From assembly GCA_000310025.1 (NCBI GenBank), contig FN648441.1:1-64000 (forward strand): 64,000 nt of DNA, written 5' to 3'. Each line of letters begins with the position of its first letter. The stretch's first letter is position 1. A program made the translations under genes and the position numbers. Origin of the DNA: Ectocarpus siliculosus (taxonomy: Eukaryota > Sar > Phaeophyceae > Ectocarpales > Ectocarpaceae). This document shows positions 33,968-44,988 of the stretch, piece by piece. The notes under the pieces were generated by a model. That model was not told the origin of the DNA. It worked only from the letters and a program-made list of their open reading frames with translations, and did not search any database.

Positions 33968-35094
33968 TATGCATAATACATGAAAGAGGTAGTCGTCAAG
34001 AGCATCGATTTCTCGTGACGACGACGTTCGTTCACTCTGCTGTGTACGAGTAGTGGAGGTAGGTTGCGGGTTGGAGACAAGACGCTAGAAGACAACATAT
34101 ATATATGTAGTGACTTGTGACTTTCGTGGCTTGAGAAGCGGAGACGCCACCCGCACTCACTCATTCCCGTGATAGACTGTATTCGTTAACCAGCAGCAGC
34201 TTTCTTTACAATGCGCGCCACGACCATCAACCTTTTTTTTTTTCTGAATGAGACACAACGAATCAATTTCTATCTATCTGTAGAAACGAGCCTAGCAATC
34301 AATTCATAGCATCCGCGGAAAACTAGACTTATACTTGTTTTTCTTGTCTTCTTTTTCGCTCGCGGGCTGCTTCCCCGGGTAATAATAAGACCTCGGCAGC
34401 GGATACATTAAAAAAAGTATTCTTAATACGAGGTCAGCACAGCAATAATATATCGATGTACAATCCTACCAAGTTCTCGTGCGAGGGCGGGAGTGTTGTG
34501 CGCAACATGCAAACACAGCGTGTTGTTAAGGAGTGTGGCTGCTAGCTTAAATAGGGTACATCTTATTGTTGATAGGATGTGGGTCGGTCCCAGGAGGTAT
34601 ACCCTTCAGACACCTACCCTCTTAGGATTTGTCTAGTCCGCGTACCCCCTGAGGTGAAGTTGGATCCCCACTTCACCTCAGACCCTTGCTGATCGTCTCT
34701 CAGCAATAACAAGCAACTTTTCTCATCTCAACGTGATCGTGGACAAGCGTGTCAACGACAGAACCTACCTTCATCTATCTCTAGGAGCAAGCTACCACCC
34801 ACGGCTCCCCCTCCTTTAAAGTGTACCCTCTTAGCATCGTTCCTGGGTAAAGACGAACACCAATCACTCAGCAACAACAGCAAGCATGCCTACTTTATTT
34901 AACGGACAATTCGGAGGGCAGGTACCAGTGGGCCCAACAAGGACACGAACAAATCTTCACCTACCTCTAAAGGGCACACTCGCAGTCTTGACGGTGCGGT
35001 CGAGGACCCAACGTGGACGCAAATACACAGCTCAATCTGGGCCACAATATAAGAAACGTCTCGTAAGAAATCAGTAGCACCGCTATACCCTTGT

Positions 35095-35258
35095 TGTTGT
35101 TGTTGTTGTTGCTGTTGTCTTCACATTAAAAACCGTTCCGATCTCTCTCTACCCAGTACCTCCATATAAATGTCCGTACTGATCCAACACTTGACGCGGT
35201 TGACTCCCGTGGTCACAGGCTAACTTACCCTAAAAAGGTACACTCAAATAAAGACCAA
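35095..35258. repeat. Inner half of the right arm of the split inverted repeat
   Basis: It begins with (GTT)n, then GTCTTCACATTAAAAACCGT, GATCTCTCTCTACCCAGTAC and GGCTAACTTACCCTAAAAAG: the inverted counterpart of 31515-31672. The outer half is displaced to 38056-38130. Confidence 0.75.
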
Positions 35259-35261
35259 TAA

Positions 35262-35905
35262 CCAGAAACAGGTATACCCGGGTACTTTATCACCACTTTA
35301 GGGTACAGTTCGAAATCAACACACCCCCAGGCTGTCAGCTGATTGGGCGAAACACCGTCGTACCCATTTCTGAAGAAATCTCCATCGGGTACAACTAACT
35401 ACCGCTGGCATAAGGACCCTGATGTGACCGATATTGTTAACTGATGTACCCGGAAGAGGTCGATTTTTTACCCAGAAATGGTCATATAATCCCGGCGCCC
35501 GACGCTCACGCATAAAACCCGCAGAAAAAAACGTGTACCGCACATACCGTGTACCGCACATACATACCCACAACAAACCCACCAACAACGCTCGCTCGTT
35601 GATGGGCACCGCCTCCATAGGATACCGGCCCCTCTCGACAGAGGGGCGGACTCGCTTGACGCGCGAGTTCGTTCGGTGTGGTGCTGATCAGTAAAAGCAC
35701 AGAGAGAGAGAGAGGCACAGAGAGACAGAAAAACGGGCACGACCTGCCTCGTGCATCATACTTCCGAGGCACAGGACACAGACAGCAGTACATTGGTTTC
35801 GCCCCGATCTACTGCGGATGCTGTCGGAGATTGGTGTCGTGTTGATTTCCAAGTGTACCCTGAAATGGTGATAATCCACCCGGGTAACCCGTTTCTGGCA
35901 ATCAT
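35262..35905. mobile_element. Small MITE-like element with CCAGAAAC ends
   Basis: The left end 35267-35315 (CCAGAAACAGGTATACCCGG, then TTATCACCACTTTAGGGTAC) matches, inverted, 35848-35897 (GTACCCTGAAATGGTGATAA, then CCCGGGTAACCCGTTTCTGG). A third copy of the tip, GACCCGTTTCTGGTTA, lies at 38040-38055. No transposase is seen. The flanks CAATAA and CAATCA could be a duplicated target, but this is uncertain. Confidence 0.45.
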
Positions 35906-35925
35906 AAACATGATCGATCGTAGTT

Positions 35926-36310
35926 GTCTCCATGGTTAACCATGGAGACTCCATGGTTAACCATGGAGACTCCATGGAGACTCCATGGAGTCTCCATGGT
36001 AATCTCCATGGAGTTCTCCATGAAGTCTCCATGGTAATCTCCATGGAGTCTCCATGGTGATCCCCATGGACACTCCGTGGTTAACCATGTTAACCATGTA
36101 GTCTCCATTTAGACTCCATGGACACTCCATGGACACTCCGTGGATAACCACGTAGTCTCCATTGGAGACTACGTGGTTATCCACGGAGTGTCCATGAAGA
36201 CTACGTGGTTAATGACCACGTAGTCTTTAACGACGTAGTCTCCACGGAGACTACATGGATGGTTAACAATGGAGGGTCTCCGTTGTCAACGACGGTCACC
36301 CCGGTGAGTC
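35926..36310. repeat. CATG-centred palindrome island 4 (CTCCATGGAG / GGTTAACC words)
   Basis: Words GTCTCCATGG, CCATGGTTAACCATGG, CTCCATGGAG and CTCCGTGGATAACCACGTAG are repeated over almost 400 bp with irregular spacing. Bases 35926-35949 are a 24-nt perfect palindrome and 36128-36196 a 69-nt one. A related smaller cluster is at 36660-36770. Confidence 0.8.
36128..36196. repeat. 69-nt perfect palindrome
   Basis: The 34-base arms (CATGGACACTCCGTGGATAA and onward, ending AGTCTCCA) are exact reverse complements around a single T at 36162. It can form a cruciform or hairpin without a loop. Confidence 0.9.
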
Positions 36311-36659
36311 CCATGTATATGTGTATATTCCATGTAAGTTGTTCATTCACCTGTTCATATACATGTATGACGAAACCGTAATCGTCGGATATCTATGGCC
36401 AACTTAGGTAGTGCACATGCCGCCTACAGTCCCAACAGACAGCCAAAAGTTCGCTCCAGTTTCTTCACTACGTCAATCAGTATTAACAGTATTTATGTCT
36501 TGAAAGCGAATGTTCACCCCCGAATGCTGCGAATGATTGTTGAAGCCTCGCGCGTCGTGCATGTAGTTGCCATCTTTGGTGACCTCGTCATGAAAGAATA
36601 CATACATACGTAGTACTGTGTGTGCAGCAGGTGTTATCCATGGAAAACCGTCTTTACCC

Positions 36660-36780
36660 ATGTTGATTGTTCATGGATGGCGTTGGTGATCGCCATGGAG
36701 TCTCCATGGCGATCACCATGGTTAACCATGCCATGGTGATTGCTCCATGGATATGAATGGAAGCCATCGTGTTCTCCACG
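36660..36780. repeat. CATG-centred palindrome cluster at the broken end of the TA element
   Basis: GATCGCCATGGAGTCTCCATGG, ATCACCATGGTTAACCATGCCATGG and TGCTCCATGGATATG are packed next to the point (36787) where the TA-target element copy loses similarity to its partner at 51138. Confidence 0.7.
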
Positions 36781-36786
36781 GAGATT

Positions 36787-38033
36787 CTCCGGGTCGTCTG
36801 GGTCCATGCTGTCGTCCTCGTCCAAAAGAGCTAGCTCGTCGGTCTGGGATTGAGACATGTCTGCGACAAAGGGTACCGTGAAACACGAGAAGGAACGTAC
36901 GGGTGTCATCGCCGTTACTCAACTGAAGCACACCATGTGTTCGTAGACGTGACGCGGAAACAGAATATCAGCAATATCCCAAACAGCACAAGGAAAAATG
37001 AACAAAAAGGACAATCAACAACGGGAAAGATGAATAAGCTGTAGTCTATGTAGTGCCAATCAAACTCACCGTCGTCGTCTTCATCGCTGTATCCAGCGTC
37101 CTCCACGCCCTCCCCGTTGTTGGCACCGTTGCGCTCATCTCCGACGACCGGCTCGCGCCCTCCGGCGCCCTCCTCCTCCCGCCCCTCGGGCCCATCGCTG
37201 ACGTCCTCCGAACCTCCTTCGTTCTCGCTGGAGTCTTCATCGTTTGCGAAGGTGTACGGCTGGTCCAAACCCTCCAAGGTGATTCGATCATCGCCTGAGC
37301 CGTCCACGGTCATCGCCATCCCGCACTTTTCGAAAAGGTGGTGTCGGTACCCCTGATTGCTGTTGAGTTTTGCCATGGCCGCTCCCGTCCATTGAGTGAT
37401 CAGTACGCGCCGGTCAGAAGCTGTCAGCGACGCGGTTTCCCACCTCTCGATGTTGTCCGACTGATCGAGCCACTTGTCCATCTCTTTACCGCCTTCACAT
37501 GTGCCTTGATCGTCTCGAAGTGACGGTCAAGAATCAGTCCTCGTTGTTTCATCTCCGAGAGTTTGCCAAGATCCTTCAACAACCCGTGGGATAAGGGGTT
37601 GGACAGGGACATGATCCCCCTGCACGGCAGGTAACTCGTGGCACGCTGCACACGCTGCTTCGAGTAAATTGAAACATCAACAAAAAAACCCTCCGCGCTG
37701 GCACAGGGGCACGATGTATACAGCATATGTACCCCCTGATTATAACCCTTAAAAAAATCTAGAAAGGGAAGTCTAGGTAGGTACCGACTACCCAAAAACC
37801 TGGGAACGCCCCCCCCCCCACCTCCTCCTCCTGCTGTGTATGTTCTTCTCTCGCCACCGCGTCACGTCATATATGTTCTTATCTGTAGAACCAGTCGTAC
37901 ACCTCACTGGGGGTTCTTATTCTTAACAGCAGGTCCGATCTGAGCACGTGTTCTTAGGGGCAAGTTCTTAAAAATTGGATTTTTTGAGGCTCAAATTCTT
38001 AACGTCCATATTCTTAAGTGCGGGCCGGTTCTG
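36787..38033 (-). mobile_element. TA-target element, copy 1 (truncated)
   Basis: This is the reverse complement of 49892-51138 over exactly 1,247 bp in each copy. Both ORFs give identical proteins (188 and 123 residues), so no indel and few or no base changes separate them. The intact tip is at 38033 (GGCCGGTTCTG, followed by TA). The other 571 bp, including the second terminal repeat and the last coding exon, are missing, and the CATG palindrome sequence starts right at the break. Confidence 0.85.
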
Positions 38034-38055
38034 TACAAGACCCGTTTCTGGTTAC

Positions 38056-38130
38056 TTATCTCAAAAAAACTGGCCCCGAGGGCTCCGCAAGTCAAAAGAA
38101 ATCAACGACAGATATTTTGGAGTCCTACCA
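38056..38130. repeat. Outer half of the right arm of the split inverted repeat
   Basis: AACTGGCCCCGAGGGCTCCG and AAGAAATCAACGACAGATAT are the inverted counterpart of 31430-31512. In the left arm the two halves touch; on the right they are 2.8 kb apart. Confidence 0.7.
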
Positions 38131-38725
38131 CATTAGAAACGAGGGATTACACGGGGGGGGGGGTTCGAATAAGAAATAAGAAACACCCCACACAGCTCCT
38201 AGCTCTCCCCCTCTCCCATGTGCGAACCACCCCCCCCTTGCGGTAGTTAGTGCATATTTGTTGTGCGGCGAGCGGTGTTTTTTTTTTTGCGGCGCCCCCT
38301 CCCCCACTCTGCCGGCTCTGTGGCGCTGCCTGGCGCATGTCGTCAGCCACGATATGCTGTCTGCTGTACGGGGTTGATAGCTCTCTCCGCCACCTCCCGC
38401 TAGGGCTTTCAGAGTTTAAGAAATGCATTTTAAGAAATTCAGCAAGATTCTGCTGCACGACAAAATAAGAAACTTGACATAAGAAATTGGACAACGTACC
38501 TTGAGTGTTCAAGCCACAAAAAGAGTTGAGGCTGGACCGGAAATTGGCGTTTCTTAACGCGGGCGCTAGCTGTACATGTCGAAAAGGTCACTCGCAAAAT
38601 CTAGGAGGTTTGATGTTGAATGAACTCCAACAAGTCGACATTTTGTAGTGGCTAGGAGATACAGAGAACGTAACCTCGGGCGTGGTTTGATGTTGAATGA
38701 ACTCAAACAAGCCGACAATTAGTAG

Positions 38726-39754
38726 TTAGTGGCTAGGAGATACAGAGAACGTAACCTCGGGCTCACGGCCGAACACCTCGCCGCCATCACATTCTACCGC
38801 AAGAGGCGCCGAAGCGGCGGCAACAGCGACAACACCGCTGCCCAGTTTGGAACTCTCACCGAAGTTGGACATTGGCGTGGCCTCCCTGACAGGTGCAACC
38901 ACACAAGCCCTCCCTCTCAAACCGCCGTGAGCCTCCTGAGAACGTTCGACGGTCGAGCCCGCCACGATTGGAGGCAGGCTCGCGACGATTGGAGGCAGAC
39001 TCGCGACGATTGAAGGCAGGCTCGCAGAATTACCACCAGCAATACACCTTTCCATTTCTTCGTCACTACACGACGACGGGGAAACATCAGCTTGGGCAAC
39101 ACTACCTCCTTCATCTACCCTCTGGCCTGCTAGAGACGAGGGCGGCCTGGAATCGACCCTCCTGCGAGAATCGGCCGAAACAATCGTTTTGCTGCCCCTC
39201 CCCGTCTCCTTGCCCCCCTCTGTGCCGGACGCCACTTTGCCCGTGCTCTCGACGACACCATCCCCTTGGGACGGCTGCACTTGATCCATATCGCCCGCAG
39301 CGGCAGCAGCGTTCTTGTGCCCAGATGCTGCCGGTACGCCGGCGGTGAAAGATCGCCTCCGGGAGGCGCCGAAGGCGACGGCGGGAGCAATCACGCCCAC
39401 CGCGCCGCCTGCGCGAGAGCGCCTGCCGCCGTTGTCGTCGGTAGGAGGAGGAGGACGAGGAGGAAGGTCACCGGCACCACCAGCGCCGGCGGCGGGGGCA
39501 GCAACGTGATCCGAATATTCGGATACGGTGCCGCCGTCGACTCCGCTCCGGGACGGGGGCCAGGGGCGCAGCAGCAGGACCGTGTTCGCCGACCGCGGAT
39601 CAGCGGTGCTGCTGCTTGCCGCCGAGGTCGCGGGGCGGGCCTGGGCGTTGCTGCTGCTGCTGCTGCTCCACATCCGGCGGGCGGTGGCCCCTCCCCCGGG
39701 GGCCGACGTCGGAGAACCTGTCGAGGCTAACTTCGCAGCCGCTGCCACCGCTGC
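38726..39754 (-). CDS. Ser/Ala/Pro-rich ORF, possibly a terminal exon
   Basis: A CCGTTGTGCAG acceptor precedes 39754. From there 342 codons stay open down to a stop at 38726. The protein is low in complexity (AAVAAAAKLASTGSPTSAPG, a Ser run, PPRPPPPTDDNGG) and has a repeat SLPSIVASLPPIVASLPPIV coded by near-identical 21-base units at about 38.95-39.02 kb. It lies just downstream of the CEP72-like gene on the same strand. No upstream partner exon was identified. GC-rich sequence can keep frames open by chance, so confidence is low. Confidence 0.35.
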   Translation of the reverse strand, partial: AAVAAAAKLASTGSPTSAPGGGATARRMWSSSSSSNAQARPATSAASSSTADPRSANTVLLLRPWPPSRSGVDGGTVSEYSDHVAAPAAGAGGAGDLPPRPPPPTDDNGGRRSRAGGAVGVIAPAVAFGASRRRSFTAGVPAASGHKNAAAAAGDMDQVQPSQGDGVVESTGKVASGTEGGKETGRGSKTIVSADSRRRVDSRPPSSLAGQRVDEGGSVAQADVSPSSCSDEEMERCIAGGNSASLPSIVASLPPIVASLPPIVAGSTVERSQEAHGGLRGRACVVAPVREATPMSNFGESSKLGSGVVAVAAASAPLAVECDGGEVFGREPEVTFSVSPSH

Positions 39755-39879
39755 CTGCACAACGGAGAGACAATTGATCGGGATGTAAGGTGCGGCCACC
39801 TGGTGTCTTGGGGCGCGGGTGGTGGGGTGGGTGGGTGGTGCCCCGGCCATGAAATGGCAAGAAAACTGCTGCGCCATAC

Positions 39880-39915
39880 CTCCTAACCCTGACCCTGACC
39901 CTGACCCTAGCCAAA
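39880..39915. repeat. Telomere-like CCCTAA/CCCTGA tract
   Basis: CCTAACCCTGACCCTGACCC followed by TGACCCTAGCC is a degenerate interstitial copy of the TTAGGG-type repeat. Confidence 0.6.
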
Positions 39916-40285
39916 AGAGCGTCAGGCCGAAAGCACCATGACCATGACCTCGTTCGGACCCTTCGCCGGTAGAGCTTATCTTGGCATTTGGGGCAGCGAA
40001 GGATATTATGGAAATGTGGATATTCGGGCATTGACTCCACAATTTCCAAAAAATAAAGGGGACGCATCCATGGATGGTGAAACCACCAAGACAATGGAAG
40101 CCTCGGGGAGTTCGTGGGGGACGGGGTTGAGGAACGTGGCTCAAACACACGGCACCTCGGAAGAAGCCAACACGGACGTGCGACATTATTCACAAACGAA
40201 GGCGAGGGAAAATCAAAAGGACGGGGACCACAACGAAAACACAGACCCCTCTCGAGCGACCGCTTTTGCGAGGCGGACCGCGGGC

Positions 40286-42964
40286 TTATTGTGTATCATC
40301 CCGTTGCGTTCGGAGGGTATGGGACCGCACCTCCGCTGCCTTGAGCCTCTCCACGAGCCTAGCGTTCGACGAAATCAGCGCTTCGTGGGCGCCGAGCAGC
40401 ATCGACCGCATTTCTGCAGTGAACTCCTGCCGAGGAAGTTCGATAAGCGACAGCTTCAAAGAGCGACAAATTCAAAGAGCAGCACACCAAAAAATTAACA
40501 AAAATAGAATCTCACAACAGAGAGAAAGCGAGCGAGCAAAAGAGAGGACGGATACTGCTGCGTGTTTGACAGGCCCTTTTCGGAAGGGTAGCGTGCGGAA
40601 TCACGTTACAGCAGTTAACTTGTTTGATTAAGCAAGTGAAATCGACAGATACTGGAAGAAGGCCTTTGAGCCCCCGAGGCATTGGAGTCACAACCCAAGA
40701 GGGACACTCGTCGACAAACGCTTCTCGGATCTTCACCGGCAAAGCAAAAATCTTGCGAGTCGGACTGTCCTGAAATCCATGTCCTCAGGGGAGGCATGCG
40801 GAGAATAAATACGGCAACTCTTCTTCCTCTCTCAACACACTGACGACGCGCGCTGCAACACGGAGACGGCCACTCCTGAAGCATCAACACAATGCTAGCC
40901 TTTCTGAGGGCAATCCCAGGGTGGGAAAACTGAGACGAGTATAAACGTGGTTAAACGTGGTGTTTTTTTTTGTATTTTTGTCGCTGGACGCACCGACATT
41001 GCAAAACGGTCAGTGAAAATTCAAAACCAAAGCGGTCAAGTGCCGGAAATACCGTGGCACGTTGACAGCACTTTCGAAAAATTCTGAACACATGCACACG
41101 CCCATCTCTGCTTCATCACCCCAATCACATGATTTTTCGACCAAAACAAAAAAAAAATCAAAAAAGCCTCAAAAAGCCGGGAACGCCGATGTACCTTGGA
41201 GCTCTCGTGTAGCCTCAGGTCGAACTCCCTCTCCCTCGCGGCCCACCTCGCATCGAACTCCCTCTCTCTCGCGCACCACCTTGCCTCGAACTCCCTCTCC
41301 CTCGCCCACCACCGCTCCGCCATGTCACCGTGTGCGGGGAACCACATTCCCCCCGGGTCTGCCGCCGCCGCCGGTGCCACCTCACCCTCTGCAAGCGCCC
41401 GGCCCCCAGCCGCCGTTATCGCCGATTCCTCCTCCTCTCCGCGACGCACACGGGCGAACGCCGGGCGCCACGTCGAGGGTGCAACGAGGACGGCCGCCAC
41501 CGGGGAAGCCGACCGGGCGGCGGGGGTGACGTCGTCGCCACACTTCGTGTCCGTAGGCCCTTTCGGGCCGCCGCAGCCGTTTCCGCCGCCCCCCCGGCTC
41601 TCGCCCGCCCTCCCGGCACAGTCTCCATCTCCGCACCCGGCGGTCCTGCCGTTACCCCCGGGGCAACAAGGCAGGCCACGTGCCGTGCGGGCTGGTGTCG
41701 TCGTCGTCGTCGGGGCGAGTGGCGACCTCGGAGCGGCGTCCTCGACCGCGCCATCGCCGTCGCCAACACCGATCGCCAAGCTGCGGCGGCCGCCATCGAC
41801 GGCGACGCCGTCGGCGGCGGCGGCGCCCGGGCCGGCACCCGCAGAGAGGAGGCCAAGCCTTTGGGAGCTCCGGCGAAACGCCTCCACGGCGCGCGCGGCT
41901 GCCGACCCGCTCGCCGCCGTCGCGTTCGTCCTGCTGCTTGTGGTGGTGGTCGTGGTCGTGGCCTTGGAATCGCGGGCGGAGGAAGAGGAGGGGGAAGTGG
42001 GCCGCGGCGGCGGCGGCGGGGCCAACGGCGTGCCGCCGAGTTCGAGCGACTCTCTGGTCGTACCTAGCTCACGCCAGAGGGCGGCTAGGTCGTCATCGCC
42101 GTCGCCACCGCCGCCACCACCACCACCGCCGCTGCTGCTTGGCTGCTCTGCCGTTGTTGCTGCTGCTGCTGTCCACAGAGCGGCGAGTCCGGCGACGTGC
42201 GGCGACTCCTGGCGACGAGGATGACGATGACGGTCATCATCAGCGCAAGCCCTCCCGCCCAAACGACCCCCGCCAGGATGAGGCACCGGAGGTGTGCCGC
42301 CCAGATCCTCTACAACAACGGCTTCCTCGCCCACGTCGCCGTCGCCGCACACGTTTTCGACAACGTCGGGCCCATCTTCGAGATGAAGAGAGGCCAAATC
42401 GCCCCCGGCTAAGCTGCTGGTGCTGCTTTTGCTGGTGCTGCGGCCCTTGCCGGCGTCTTGGGCGCCGGGGTGGTCGCGCTTTCTCCTCGCCCAGTTAACG
42501 ACGATCCCAGCCGGGTGTTCGGCAAGGGAACGCCCCGTCTCCCTTCGGCAGTCAGCGCGGCCCCCGCCGCCCGCCGCTGTTTCGACGACGTGCAGTTCGC
42601 GGGAGTCCCCCCACCGCCGCCCCCTTCCAGGAGCGCCACAAGCGCTCTCTCCGGGCTCGGCCGCACCGCTACTGCCACCCACCGAACGTCCCCACCCGTT
42701 GTCTCCACGTTTCGAGGAATCATCGTCACAGCTCGGTGTTTGAGTGGGTATGACAGGGCTTCCCACGGCGGGTACGGCGACTCGCCCCTCTGGGCGAAGC
42801 CCGGCAGACGAAAATTGCGCCGCCGTAGCCGTTGCAGGGAGGCCAAGCCCCCAGCTTCCCGCCTCCGCGACGTTGTACTTTCGGTCGCGTCGGGACGGCC
42901 GCGCCACCCCCGCCTCCGGCGGAAAGCCCTGGTTGTTGTTGCTGTTGCCAGATCTTCGTCCGCT

Positions 42965-43004
<40 letters not shown>

Positions 43005-44578
43005 CTGAGACGGCCCCCTTCGTCTCGTCGCGCTGCCCTCACCAAGCCTTTGGGCTCCCCCGTTCTCGGGCGAGGACTTCGGGCGGATGTGGCGGGCCAT
43101 GCGGGAAACCGAGCGGACCCTCGCTGCTGCTGCCAATGCTGGTGCTGGTGCTGGTACTGCTGCCCACGCCGCGGCCGGTGAGGCAGCCGCTCGTCTTCCC
43201 TCACCCCCCGACCGTCAAGGGTGACCAGCTGCGGCAACACCGCGACGACATCGGCCCGGGGCCTGCCGCTGCCACTGCCGCCGCTTCTCCCCCCGCCGTG
43301 CCTTCGCGAGGCCGTCGCCATGACCGGGTTAAGTCGAATGTCGAGATCCCGGAGGTCTCCAAGGCAGGACAGTCGCCCGACCTCGTCGATGCTTTCCACG
43401 CGGTTCTCGCGCAGAACCAAGGTTCCAAGCGACACAAGGTGCTCGATGCCCTGGCCAAGGGCGAGAAGGAGGCGGGGGTGGCTCAGGGTGTTGCTGGTTG
43501 GGGGAGTTGTCATCGGCTAAGGTAGTACGGCCAAGTTCGTGGCTTTCCTTATTGTCGGGGAGGGGAGGGCTTACTCCGATATTCCGTTCGAGCACACATG
43601 AACCGCAGTAGGGCAGACTTGAAGCTATGAGAGAGGGCAGGCGATGACGGCTCCGGGGTCTGTTCTTCGTGGGGGGGGGGGGTAGAGATGTATGCAATGG
43701 GTCTGTAGAGACCTTCCTCGTTGTGAGCGGACGGGAAAAAAGAGCATTTAGCGCTTTCTTGAGCACAAATCAGTCTGGAAGCTAATGGTGACCATTTCAT
43801 CTTATAGGAATACTTCTGGGGCCGTCCACAATGACTGTAGAAACAAACGCTGAACGCGACTTTGCAATCAGAAGATGCACAGACTCGAAGCTGAAGGTTT
43901 CGCAATTCATTAAGGAATAATAAAAGCACACACAGAAAGACTACCCATTCGAGATATACCCACAGTCGAACGGGATGTGGTGGAGTTTTTTCAGTGAGTG
44001 AAGGGAAACCATTCATGCTACAATCACCCACACCGCACAAGCGACTGCTTGTTGTGACCTTAAGCGTTTCCCGAAACATGCCAAAACACACGTCTTGATC
44101 GGATGTTCAAGCTATCGTTGAGGCGGCTTCTTTCCTGTTTTACGCGGCCAAATCGGGGCCGGCGGCTTCGCTGTGGCGCGCGCGGACGCTCTTAAATCGC
44201 CGGGGTCGTCGCAGGCGCGACTGTAGCTGCGCCTCCCCCCGCGCGCCGGGGAAGCCGGCGCAGCCGCGGGGGCGGTGGCATGCGGCTTGTCCCGCGCCAG
44301 ACAGGGGGGCGCTTCGCAAAGTGGTTTACGCGTCGATGTGTGTCTGTGTCCGCCACCCTTGGTCGGCCAACACTCACCAGCAACGACGAGAGGTTGTTCC
44401 GTGCGAGGTTGAGATACACCAGTCTCCGCAAGCCGCCGAGAGAGCCGCGGAGGGAACGAATGCCCTCCCCCTCGAGGCTGAGGCTCTCCACCTCGGCTAG
44501 GCTCCAGCCTGACCCCCGCACCACCTGCCAAATCAGCACCAGCAAGTTATTGTGTGCAGCGAAAACTTGCTCACGCAT
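40286..44578 (-). CDS. CEP72/LRRC36-like leucine-rich-repeat and coiled-coil protein
   Basis: The exons are 44578-44378, 43450-41195 and 40453-40286, all joined in phase 0, about 874 residues. Exon 1 and the start of exon 2 code for consecutive LRRs: LAEVESLSLEGEGIRSL, LRRLVYLNLARNNLSSLL, then GIEHLVSLGTLVLRENRVES and DLRDLDIRLNPVMATASRR, capped by LPQLVTLDGRGVREDER. This order and the RLNPV and LDxRxVRxxER motifs are those of CEP72 and LRRC36, centriolar-satellite/centrosome proteins. A long low-complexity middle with Gly, Thr and Ser runs follows. Then come three 11-residue repeats (WWAREREFEAR, WCAREREFDAR, WAAREREFDLR) and a C-terminal coiled coil (SSNARLVERLKAAEVRSHTL). The start is uncertain: an AG before VVRGSGW (about 44528) could be an acceptor for an upstream first exon. 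A role at basal bodies is inference. Confidence 0.65.
42966..43004. repeat. (GTT)n microsatellite inside the CEP72-like coding exon
   Basis: About 13 GTT units; on the coding (minus) strand they give a Thr run in the low-complexity middle of the protein. Their number is likely to vary between individuals. Confidence 0.85.
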
Positions 44579-44988
44579 GGCAGCTTGTGCCTAAAACCCG
44601 CACGCTCCCAACACCAACACGCGTGAGCGAGAAGAAACGGCGGTCCCTCAGGATGTCTTCCATTTTTCAGCGTGTCGCAACGCTTCAAACCGATACCATG
44701 CACAGGTTCGCGTGCTATCAAAACTACTGTAGCATTTCATCATCCGCCCGGAATATATTTAGCTTCACAAGGTTCCTCTCGTAAACGACGCGTTTACACT
44801 CTAGAAGAATCGCACGCGGGGCGCCGCGGGAGCTCGAGCTTCGGCGTGCTTGCCGCAGTTGTTGTCGCAGCCCATGCTGTAGAGCCGTCCCGCCCGCGAG
44901 CATAGTATTGCTCGACCTCGACTGCTAGTGTAGACTATACTTCAAGTTTCTCGGGGGGTTCTACATCGTACCGATCAGGGGGAACACG

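Noticed and set aside
39600-40193. Minus-strand ORF with CPKCQ
   Set aside because: A single CxxC pair in an otherwise Arg/Val-repetitive translation with no partner; not enough to call zinc binding.
41196-42498. Long plus-strand ORFs (245-342 codons)
   Set aside because: They are antisense shadows of the GC-rich coding exon of the CEP72-like gene; protein is Pro/Arg/Ala low-complexity.
42458-43525. Plus-strand ORF of 355 codons with Cys run
   Set aside because: The Cys/Val/Leu runs come from the (GTT)n tract; antisense to the LRR exon.
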